A stretch of 64,000 bases of DNA from NCBI GenBank assembly GCA_029564595.1, contig JAKQPS010000001.1, forward strand, positions 124,001 to 188,000. The letters run 5' to 3'. How positions within the stretch are numbered: the first letter of the stretch is position 1; every line of letters begins with the position of its first letter. Both the position numbers and the translations under genes were made by a program. This document shows, in pieces, positions 33,627 through 40,997 of the stretch. The notes beneath the pieces were generated by a model, which made no database searches, was not told the origin of the DNA, and saw nothing but the letters and a program-made list of their open reading frames with translations. This stretch comes from a bacterium (GTDB lineage: Bacteria; UBP15; UBA6099).

Positions 33627-35780
33627 CTAAGCTTTCGCGGCGGCGGCGCCGTGTATGTTGAATATCCGCACGGAATATTCTGGCAGATTGATTTTTGCGG
33701 CAGGCCCGGCGGCAAGCTCGCCGGTGTCCGCGTCGGAAAGAGTTTCATTTTCGCCGAGCGAGACGGCGGCGGAGCGCGGCTCTCCGGTGGGGTTGGCAAC
33801 GAAAAGCAACCTGTCCGGCCCGCGCTCGTGCAAGGCCGTCTCTATCAGCGGGTCGCTTGAAGTGTATCTAGCTTTCAGTCCGGCGACGGCGGCAATCCGT
33901 TTCATTATGGCCGCCAGACCCGGAGACCTGTCGTATCCGGTGTAGTCCTGAAACATGAAGCCAAGATGGATAATGGAGCCTTTTTCCGTGGGGCTGATGT
34001 AAGAGCAAACGTCCTGCCCTTCGGAGAGGAAAGGACGTTTCGGGTTGAACAAATCGACGCGCTCGAAAATCATGCCGCCGACCTGCATGCGGTCCCGGTA
34101 ACCGACAGGCTCGTGCATGTGGGAGGTGAACTTGGTGTCGCGGCGCATTTTTTCGTCGAACACGGGGATTCTGGGGCCGAGGACAAGCACGCCGCCTTTG
34201 AGAGCGTAAACCAGCAGGTTGCGCTGAAGGGCCATGCTCATGAACTCGAACGAAGGCGCGGCCACCACCGGGAACTTGTCTAGGACGGAAAGGTCCACCG
34301 AAGAGTCCGCCAGAGCGGGAGGGAACCCGGCCTGAGTGAAGCCCATCATCATCGCGCGCCACTGACGCCTGTAAAGCATCCCCACCGGCTCTCTCATGCC
34401 AGCCGGCGGCTTCGGGTCCGTCAGCCAGTCCCTCGGAACGCCCCCAAGAAGCCCGGCTTCCACCGGGTGAGCAAGCGACACAATCTGCTCGAACCTTTCG
34501 TACTCCCGGACCGAGAGCAGAAGCACGTCGTTGCGCATGGAGAACTCGTTGAAACGAGTGTCACGGATAAACCTGTTGAGATTTGCGTAGAAACGGAAAC
34601 GGGAGGGGCGGGCGGAGCCGTCTCTTGCCATCGGCGCGCCATACCACCTGTCCCGGTCGGCTATCATGTAAAAATTTACCGCTTTCAAACCGTTCATCAG
34701 AGCGGCGCGCGTCGCGAATTCCTGATCCTTCAGGAAAAGAGGTTTCCACCACGGCCATATCCCGGAGCCGAACTCAGGCGAGAAAGGCAGCCTGCTAGTT
34801 CCGGCGGCGAGCCTTACCGAGTCTCTAATCAAAGGGTAGCTCTTCCTTGATTCGTACAGGTCGATTCCCGCCGCGTCCACCGCGGTCTCCGTCATCGGGA
34901 TGTGGAACGGAGAGGAGGACTGGCCGCCCGGAAAGTTGTGGAAGAAGAACGCTTCCGAGAGACCGCGCGCCCTCAGCATGTCGGCGATGCGCTTGATTCC
35001 ATAATAGAGATAGAATTCCTTGAAGGCGCACCAGTCGAAGTGCCACGGGAGGGCCGACATCTCGCAAGGCTCGTATCTGCGCGGAGGCATGACGCGGTCG
35101 AAGTCCTTGTGGTTGGAGCGGTGAGCGCGGTTGAGCGCGTCGATCTCGCCCTCGTATTTGTCCCGAAGGAAGCGCCTGAAAAGCCCGATAGCGGGAGCCG
35201 AGTAGTCCACGTCGAAAGGAGACGTTCGGAAGAAGAACGACATTTCGTTGTCAGCCTGAACCCCGACGATGGGGCCGTTGGGATGCGTCCGAGGCTCCAG
35301 AATCGGTCTCAGCGCGTCGAAATATCCGGCGACCTCGGAGTAGAAATCTTCTGAGGCGTAAGAAGGGGCCGGGAAGAAGCGGGGCGGGGCGGGGATAATC
35401 GCCGGGGTGTCCGACGATGTGCGCATTAGCAACTCTTCTCGCCTGAGAATCCGCTCCGGATATCCGAAAAAAGTGAGTTCCGAGTTTATGTGAGGGCCCG
35501 GCCTGACAAGGACGAAAAGCCCTCGCTCCCTCGCCATGTCCAGAAACAGCCCGACGTCCTTGCGGGGGTCGGTGTCGCCGAAGTCGAAACGGCCTTTCTC
35601 AATTTCGTGGACGCTCCACGGGATATATGTGCAGATGAACTTGAAACCCATCTCGACCACGCCGTCCAGAACGGCAGCCCAATCCTTGCGCTCATGCCGC
35701 CAGTAGTGCGCCTCGCCGGATATCAGAGGCAGAACCTTCCCGTCGATTTCCACTCCGTTGCGCGATATTGAAACGCTCAT
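33627..35780 (-). CDS. GH35 family beta-galactosidase-like glycoside hydrolase
   Basis: 717 residues, no signal peptide, so probably cytoplasmic. The TIM barrel starts with 'ISGEAHYWRHERKDWAAVLD' and 'FICTYIPWSVHE', diagnostic of GH35. Predicted acid/base is E179 in 'VGVQADNEMSFF' and nucleophile E336 in 'FSPEFGSGIW', the expected positions for this family. C-terminal parts (about 520-717) are beta-rich. Good AAGGA site upstream. The substrate is likely a beta-galactoside or related glycan. It follows a DNA-binding-protein gene by 34 bp. Confidence 0.88.
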   Translation of the reverse strand: MSVSISRNGVEIDGKVLPLISGEAHYWRHERKDWAAVLDGVVEMGFKFICTYIPWSVHEIEKGRFDFGDTDPRKDVGLFLDMARERGLFVLVRPGPHINSELTFFGYPERILRREELLMRTSSDTPAIIPAPPRFFPAPSYASEDFYSEVAGYFDALRPILEPRTHPNGPIVGVQADNEMSFFFRTSPFDVDYSAPAIGLFRRFLRDKYEGEIDALNRAHRSNHKDFDRVMPPRRYEPCEMSALPWHFDWCAFKEFYLYYGIKRIADMLRARGLSEAFFFHNFPGGQSSSPFHIPMTETAVDAAGIDLYESRKSYPLIRDSVRLAAGTSRLPFSPEFGSGIWPWWKPLFLKDQEFATRAALMNGLKAVNFYMIADRDRWYGAPMARDGSARPSRFRFYANLNRFIRDTRFNEFSMRNDVLLLSVREYERFEQIVSLAHPVEAGLLGGVPRDWLTDPKPPAGMREPVGMLYRRQWRAMMMGFTQAGFPPALADSSVDLSVLDKFPVVAAPSFEFMSMALQRNLLVYALKGGVLVLGPRIPVFDEKMRRDTKFTSHMHEPVGYRDRMQVGGMIFERVDLFNPKRPFLSEGQDVCSYISPTEKGSIIHLGFMFQDYTGYDRSPGLAAIMKRIAAVAGLKARYTSSDPLIETALHERGPDRLLFVANPTGEPRSAAVSLGENETLSDADTGELAAGPAAKINLPEYSVRIFNIHGAAAAKA

Positions 35781-35814
35781 ATAACCAGTCCTTGAATGAA
35801 ATCTATCCGGACGC

Positions 35815-36327
35815 TCATTCCAGATTGCTCATGACTTCCACTAGTTTCTTGTGTTTGCCGGCCTCTGCGATGACCTGATCCGTGACAATAGCGCCGCGCG
35901 CGAATAGAAGCTCGCCGCTGTTGGAATACACGTCGTCTCTGAGCTTTTTGCCGAGCATGAAAGAGCGCTGTTTGTCCACCGGGGCGGGCTGTTGAGATGG
36001 GGGCGCAAAGACCGATGGGCGCCGCGGCTCGAACTCCACTGCGGGCGCGGGCGTCTCTCTTAAATAAGCGGGAGCTTCCTCCGGCATCGACTCTTCCGCG
36101 CTCGCTTCAATCGCCGGCTCTATCTCTTCGCTCTTGGCGGCGGGCCTGAGATCGCTTTGCGATGTCAATATCCCCAGAATGTCTTTGCCCAGAAACCTGT
36201 GTTGCCTGCCGATTCGAGTGGACGGCAACCTGCCGTCAGCCAGCATCCTTTTTATTGTCGGAAGGCTGACCTTCAATAACTCGGCAACCTCTTTTGTGGT
36301 GTAAACTTCGTTTTCGTCTATCCGCAT
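35815..36327 (-). CDS. Helix-turn-helix (MerR/excisionase-like) DNA-binding protein
   Basis: 170 residues from ATG 36327 with GGTGAG upstream; a GTG at 36336 would add three residues. Residues about 9-55 are a HTH_17/excisionase-type domain: 'VYTTKEVAELLKVSLPTIKR', then 'MLADGRLPSTRIGRQHRF'. A Pro/Glu-rich linker (60-125) leads to a small C-terminal module 'NSGELLFARGAIVTDQVIAE'. It is the first gene of the GH35 group, so it may regulate that operon; family members of this size can also be modular regulators. Confidence 0.85.
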   Translation of the reverse strand: MRIDENEVYTTKEVAELLKVSLPTIKRMLADGRLPSTRIGRQHRFLGKDILGILTSQSDLRPAAKSEEIEPAIEASAEESMPEEAPAYLRETPAPAVEFEPRRPSVFAPPSQQPAPVDKQRSFMLGKKLRDDVYSNSGELLFARGAIVTDQVIAEAGKHKKLVEVMSNLE

Positions 36328-36560
36328 AGCGCTCACCGTCCCGAGCGCAAAACAACCCGAATCAGCGGGCTTTTCTGCGCAGTTATATTATCATAGCGCC
36401 GGTGGAGGATTAATACAACAGGTATCCGCGAGGATAACTAAGCATCATAAAGGATAAAATGCGCTGTCGCTCTGAGATTTTAGATTAGACAAATAAGACA
36501 GGCGAAAAGAGTTAAATATGGATGGCGCTGACATAAGAAACAATTCCGGTGGAGCAACGC
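36328..36560. other. Intergenic region upstream of the HTH gene
   Basis: No gene seen. It should hold the promoter of the glycan operon; I see a candidate -10 (GATAAT on the minus strand near 36390) but no good -35. Confidence 0.5.
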
Positions 36561-36591
36561 AAAACCATCCGCCCGGATAAAGGACGGATGG
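36561..36591 (-). terminator. Terminator-like hairpin of the slipin gene
   Basis: On the minus strand CCATCCG..CGGATGG (7 bp) is followed by TTTT, about 60 nt past the slipin stop. Confidence 0.6.
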
Positions 36592-36650
36592 CTTGTGTTA
36601 TCGATTTAGAAAGTGATTCAACCGGAGGGCCGGTTAAGAACAAAGCCCGG

Positions 36651-37415
36651 TTAAGACTTGTCGCCCCTCTTGAGGAAGGGTGTCAGCAAATCTATCGGAA
36701 TCGGGAAGAGAGTGGTCGAGTTATTCTCGGTGGCTATCTCTGTCAGGGTTTGGAGATATCTGAGCTGAATGGCTATCGGGTCTGCAGACATGACTTTAGC
36801 GGCGTCGGCCAGTTTCTGGGAAGCTTGGAATTCGCCTTCCGCGCTTATGATTTTCGCGCGGCGTTCGCGTTCCGCTTCCGCCTGTTTGGCCATTGCGCGT
36901 TTCATTTCCTGCGGCAGCTCGACGTCTTTCACCTCGACTGTGGAAACCTTAATACCCCACGGGTCGGTGTGTTTGTCGATAATCTCCTGCAGCTTGAGGT
37001 TGATTTTTTCTCTCTGGGACAACAGTTCGTCCATTTCGCTTTCGCCCAGCACGCTGCGGAGAGTGGTCTGGGAAATCTGGGATGTCGCCGCTATGAAGTT
37101 TTCCACGTCCACGATGGCGTTTTGCGGATCGACGACTCTGAAATAAATGACTGCGTTCACTTTTACCGGGACGTTGTCTTTGGTGATAACTTCCTGAGTC
37201 GGCACGTCCATTGTGATGACTCGCATGTCCACTCTTACCGCGCGGTCGACGCCGGGGATTATGATAATCAGTCCGGGGCCGTTTCCGCCAATGAGAGCCT
37301 TGCTCAAGCGTCCGAGCCGGAAGATGACGGCTCTCTCGTATTCGGGCAGAATCTTCACGGACGCGAACAGCGCCAATGCCACTATTACTATTACGGGTAA
37401 TATACCTTCCAACAT
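36651..37415 (-). CDS. Slipin / stomatin-like SPFH protein
   Basis: 254 residues. One N-terminal membrane segment (about 4-22), then an SPFH/Band-7 domain: '[20 protein letters not shown]', '[20 protein letters not shown]', '[16 protein letters not shown]' and the coiled-coil '[20 protein letters not shown]'. Slipins form oligomers at the membrane, usually with an NfeD protease/partner. No nfeD gene is next to it here. It has its own promoter (37456-37484) and GGAGG. Confidence 0.95.
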   Translation of the reverse strand: MLEGILPVIVIVALALFASVKILPEYERAVIFRLGRLSKALIGGNGPGLIIIIPGVDRAVRVDMRVITMDVPTQEVITKDNVPVKVNAVIYFRVVDPQNAIVDVENFIAATSQISQTTLRSVLGESEMDELLSQREKINLKLQEIIDKHTDPWGIKVSTVEVKDVELPQEMKRAMAKQAEAERERRAKIISAEGEFQASQKLADAAKVMSADPIAIQLRYLQTLTEIATENNSTTLFPIPIDLLTPFLKRGDKS

Positions 37416-37455
37416 TTTCTTTACCTCCGCCTTTTCTATCGGTTATCGACATCAC

Positions 37456-37484
37456 ATTCTAACAGCGGACGCGGCTTTTGTAAA
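37456..37484 (-). promoter_or_regulatory. Sigma-70-type promoter of the slipin gene
   Basis: On the minus strand TTTACA, 17 bp, TAGAAT; the start point is near 37449, about 34 nt before the ATG. Confidence 0.8.
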
Positions 37485-37933
37485 CATTACCTCTCGGAGC
37501 GCGGTCTTGTCGCCTCCTGCTTATTGCGCATTATCGCGTTGCGTCAATTCCGAAATAAATTGCGAAACGCTAAAGTTTCCCACGATTCCGCCGATCATAT
37601 CTTTGTGCGATAACTCTGTTCCAGTGGGATTTCAGGAAAGACCGGAGCGGAGCTGAACAGGACACGGATGTCCGCCTAAACCTCACGGATGAAAACAAGG
37701 ATTCAGCAGCCACCCGCAAAAGTCGAAGACGGAAGTCCCAATTTTTTTTGTCTACACTTATTCGCAAATCGCTACCCGGCATATGAGGAAGATTCGATTG
37801 CTGTTTAACAGTTTCATTCTGCTCACACACATCCATCTAAAACAATTCCCGACGTAGAATGAAAATGAAACATATTTATATATTTGTCAGTTGGTTTGAG
37901 TGGAGTGGCAGAGCGGGGCGGGGGGCGATTTTA
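37485..37933. other. Gene-free region between divergent slipin and thrS
   Basis: About 450 bp with no convincing coding frame or recognised riboswitch. It becomes AT-rich towards thrS. A short palindrome GGACACGGATGTCC is near 37660. Confidence 0.5.
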
Positions 37934-37962
37934 TTGACAAACCATATATATGGAACTAAATT
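37934..37962 (+). promoter_or_regulatory. Sigma-70-type promoter of thrS
   Basis: TTGACA (exact), 17 bp, TAAATT. The start point is near 37969, leaving a leader of about 48 nt before the ATG at 38017. Confidence 0.75.
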
Positions 37963-38016
37963 TACCAACTGCCGCAGGGGTTGAAGCGGATTGGTTCGAA
38001 AAACCGGGAGCGCGTC

Positions 38017-39918
38017 ATGAAAACGCTTGGAATACACACGAATTACATTAGAATAACCGCGACAGAGCCTGCTATGAAGGCCGCCGAGGACATCTCCGAA
38101 AAGTCTTATTCGCACGAGGGCGACTGCGTCGTTGTTTATATGGGCGTCGAAAAGGACGACGAGGCCGCCCCGGAGACTGTCGCTAGAAAAGTCGCCGAAG
38201 ACACTATTAAGCGAGCGCAGACGCTAAAAGCGAACAAAATCGTCGTTTATCCTTACGTGCATCTGACGCAGAATCCTTCCTCGCCCAGAACGGCTCTGGC
38301 TGTCCTGAAGAAGACCGCCGAACTGCTCGAACAGAGCGGACTCGACGTGTTCCGCGCCCCGTTCGGCTGGTACAAAGGGTTTGAGATAAGCGCCAAGGGA
38401 CATCCGCTTTCTGAGTGGAGCGGGGTTTTTACCGCCGACGAGCAAGAGGCGGAAGCCGAAGAAAAGAAAGAGGCAAAGGGGCCGAGGGAAAAGTTCACCC
38501 GCTATGTGGCGGTCGACCTAGAGGGCGTGATTTACGAGATAGACCCGAAAGAATTTGAAAAATGTCCGATATTCAAGAAGAAAGAGCCTGTCTATAAGTT
38601 GCTGAAAAGGTTCATCGGCAACGAGCTTGGCAAAGGGATGGACACGGAGCGCGCGCCCAAACACATCGAGTTCATGCAACGGCAGGAGCTTGTCGATTAC
38701 TGCGACGTTTCAGAAAAAGGACACTACAAATGGTTCCCGAAAGGGCTGTTCATACAGAAGCTCATTCTTGATTACGCCGGGCGTCTCGCGCGCGAATGGG
38801 GCGCGATGGAGATAAAGAACCCCCTCATCATCAGGGGCGACAACAACATTGTCGGCGAACTGATGGGCGAGTTCCACGAGAGGGACTACAAAGTGGACGG
38901 CGGCAGGGGAATCTGCTATCTGAGATACGCCTCCGACCCGCTCGGGTTCCCTTTTATGCAAAACGTCAGGTTCTCTTACAAGCAATCGCCGCTAAAGGTG
39001 TACGAAGAGGCGACGTGTTTCAGGAATGAGCAGGAAGGCGAAGTGAGCGGGCTGAAGCGGGTCAGGAACTTCATGATGACCGATATGCACGCCGCATGCT
39101 CAAACTTAGACGAAGCCCGAAACGAGTACGAGGCTCTCTGCCGGAAGTTCCGCGACCTCATGAACGACATCATTGCCCGCGAGCGCTGGGTCCTCGGATG
39201 GGAGGGAACCACCACCTTCTTCGAGGAAAACACCGAATGGCTCCTTAACATCTGCCGCGACATGAAAGTGCCGTCATTCTTCAAACTCATGCCGGAGATG
39301 TCTCACTACTACGCCATCAAAAACGAATTCCAGAGCATTACCGAGGATGAGAGCAACATTCAGGTCTCCACCGTGCAGTGGGACGTCAAGGACGGCGAGC
39401 GCTTCAACATCGGTTTCATCGACGATGACGGAAAGAAGTATCCGTCGCCCGTGATACTGCACGCTTCGAGCTTCGGCAGCATCGAGCGGACTCTCTGCAC
39501 GATTCTTGAGAACATCGCGCTGGACATCCGAGAGGGCAAACCGGGGATGTTCCCCGTGTGGCTCGCTCCCGCTCAGGTGCGCGTCGCTCCGGTTAAGGAC
39601 GAGTTTATCGATCTGGCAGACGAGATAGCCGACCGGCTGAACGCCGCGAACGTCCGCGCCGATGTCGACGACAGACCGGACACAGTGGGCAAAAAAATCA
39701 GAAACGGCGAACGCGAGTGGATTCCTTATATTCTGGTGGTCGGAGCGAAAGAAAAAGAATCAGGCATGCTCACCGTCAGGACGAGGGCTGAGCGCAAAGA
39801 GATTGAAATGACCTTCGACGACCTTGTGGCGCGAATCCGCGAGGAAACCGCAGGCATGCCGTTCCGTCCGCTGCCTCTTCCGGCGCGGGTGAGCAAACGT
39901 CCGATTTTTTTTGGATGA
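38017..39918 (+). CDS. thrS: Threonyl-tRNA synthetase, archaeal type with DTD-like editing domain
   Basis: 634 residues from ATG 38017 (GGGAG upstream). Charges tRNA-Thr with threonine. Residues about 1-145 form the archaea-type editing domain related to D-aminoacyl-tRNA deacylases: 'DCVVVYMGVEKDDE', 'ANKIVVYPYVHLTQNPSSP', and 'FRAPFGWYKGFEISAKGHPL', instead of the bacterial TGS and HxxxH editing domains. The class II core follows (motif-2 region 'ATCFRNEQEGEVSGLKRVRN', 'FMMTDMHAACSN'; motif 3 near 'ASSFGSIERTLCTILE') and an anticodon-binding domain (about 535-634). The family is known mostly from archaea, so it was probably acquired by horizontal transfer. No bacterial-type thrS is in the window. 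Confidence 0.93.
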   Translation: MKTLGIHTNYIRITATEPAMKAAEDISEKSYSHEGDCVVVYMGVEKDDEAAPETVARKVAEDTIKRAQTLKANKIVVYPYVHLTQNPSSPRTALAVLKKTAELLEQSGLDVFRAPFGWYKGFEISAKGHPLSEWSGVFTADEQEAEAEEKKEAKGPREKFTRYVAVDLEGVIYEIDPKEFEKCPIFKKKEPVYKLLKRFIGNELGKGMDTERAPKHIEFMQRQELVDYCDVSEKGHYKWFPKGLFIQKLILDYAGRLAREWGAMEIKNPLIIRGDNNIVGELMGEFHERDYKVDGGRGICYLRYASDPLGFPFMQNVRFSYKQSPLKVYEEATCFRNEQEGEVSGLKRVRNFMMTDMHAACSNLDEARNEYEALCRKFRDLMNDIIARERWVLGWEGTTTFFEENTEWLLNICRDMKVPSFFKLMPEMSHYYAIKNEFQSITEDESNIQVSTVQWDVKDGERFNIGFIDDDGKKYPSPVILHASSFGSIERTLCTILENIALDIREGKPGMFPVWLAPAQVRVAPVKDEFIDLADEIADRLNAANVRADVDDRPDTVGKKIRNGEREWIPYILVVGAKEKESGMLTVRTRAERKEIEMTFDDLVARIREETAGMPFRPLPLPARVSKRPIFFG

Positions 39919-40003
39919 TGTATCAAAGCTGAGCGCAATAAATTAAGCCGTAAGTTTGCGGGGCAACCATAATCACCGCGCGGCGCCGTCGCGGCGCTCA
40001 GGA

Positions 40004-40936
40004 TTATTTCCCGTGTTGGTATTTTTTGTGGAATTCCGCGTCTTCCTTTTTCCAGCCGCCCTTTTGCATCAGTGACACTATCGGCTCAGCTTTTTTCAAA
40101 GCCGCTTCGTCGACAGGCACGAACTTTCCGTCAATAAGTTGAAAGGCGAACCTGAAAGTGGCGAAATCCGGGTCGTTATGCGAGTTGAGCATCAGCTTGC
40201 GCATCTCGGCTATTCTTGCTTTCGGAGTCCCTTTGCGGGCCACAAAAACCCACGTAGGCTCGAACTCTTCGCAGTATATTCGCTCGACTATCGAGTCCTT
40301 TTTGTTCATCTCGCCGGAGACTTTCATAACCGTGCTGAACGCGCTGAAAACATCTATCTCTTTCTTCGCGAGCAGCGCTATCATCGCCGACATCGGCGCG
40401 TCCGACATATACCTGATGGAGCCGAAATATTTTTCCGCCGGTTCGTCGAACCCGCTCTTGTACAGAAGGAATCTTGCGCCGCGCACATTAGACCCGGCCC
40501 AGTTCTTTCCCCTTAGTTCGGATATCTTTGAAAACTCGCCGCGCCTACCGTAAAAACACATCTCCATAGTTGTCTTCTTGTTCATCGACAGCATGAAAAG
40601 CGGGACGAGTTCTGAGCCGCCGGATTTTGCGTATTCCACAAATTCCAGTCCGTTGACGTATCCGATGTCGGCTTTGCCCTTGCCGAACTCTTTGAGAAGA
40701 ATCTCCAAGAGGCTGTCGCCATAGTCGTAGACATAAAGCTGGGCGGAGACATCGCAACTCATTCTTTTCGTCATAATCTCAGCCATTTTTTCCAGATAAG
40801 AGCCGAGGTTGGTGGCGTCCAGTCCCCGAAGAGCCGGAACCGCGATTACATATTTTTCCGCGCGCGCCTGACTTGTAAGAAACATATTGGCGCAGAGAGC
40901 CAAAACTATTGCGGCGATTAACATTCTTGTTTTCAT
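40004..40936 (-). CDS. PhnD-like periplasmic substrate-binding protein, copy 4
   Basis: 310 residues from ATG 40936, chosen because it lies 8 nt after a predicted -10 box (leaderless); an upstream ATG at 40954 has GGAG only 3 nt away and lies inside the promoter spacer. The signal peptide ends near 'SQARA'. It shares the motif ladder of 10485-13387: 'GRRGEFSKISELRGKNW', 'LLYKSGFDEPAEKYFGSI', 'YMSDAP', 'TWVFVARKGTP' and C-terminal 'GGWKKEDAEFHKKY'. It stands alone, about 27 kb from the tandem trio and convergent with thrS. Its ligand and partner are unknown. Confidence 0.87.
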   Translation of the reverse strand: MKTRMLIAAIVLALCANMFLTSQARAEKYVIAVPALRGLDATNLGSYLEKMAEIMTKRMSCDVSAQLYVYDYGDSLLEILLKEFGKGKADIGYVNGLEFVEYAKSGGSELVPLFMLSMNKKTTMEMCFYGRRGEFSKISELRGKNWAGSNVRGARFLLYKSGFDEPAEKYFGSIRYMSDAPMSAMIALLAKKEIDVFSAFSTVMKVSGEMNKKDSIVERIYCEEFEPTWVFVARKGTPKARIAEMRKLMLNSHNDPDFATFRFAFQLIDGKFVPVDEAALKKAEPIVSLMQKGGWKKEDAEFHKKYQHGK

Positions 40937-40944
40937 GATATCTG

Positions 40945-40973
40945 ATGTTATCATCCGCTCCGGCGGCAGTCAA
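40945..40973 (-). promoter_or_regulatory. Promoter placed for a leaderless start of PhnD-like copy 4
   Basis: On the minus strand TTGACT, 17 bp, TAACAT, then 8 nt to the ATG. It is almost the same as the site before the acyl-CoA synthetase gene at 8016. Confidence 0.55.
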
Positions 40974-40997
40974 CTTTGTCTGTCCCGAGGTGGAAAA

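Noticed and set aside
37640-37740. Possible riboswitch-like conserved block upstream of thrS
   Set aside because: Some short motifs look familiar, but I could not assemble a known cobalamin, T-box or SAM structure.
39950-40003. Hairpin GCGCCG/CGGCGC between convergent thrS and PhnD-like copy 4
   Set aside because: Strong stem but no U-tract on either side; kept out as a terminator.
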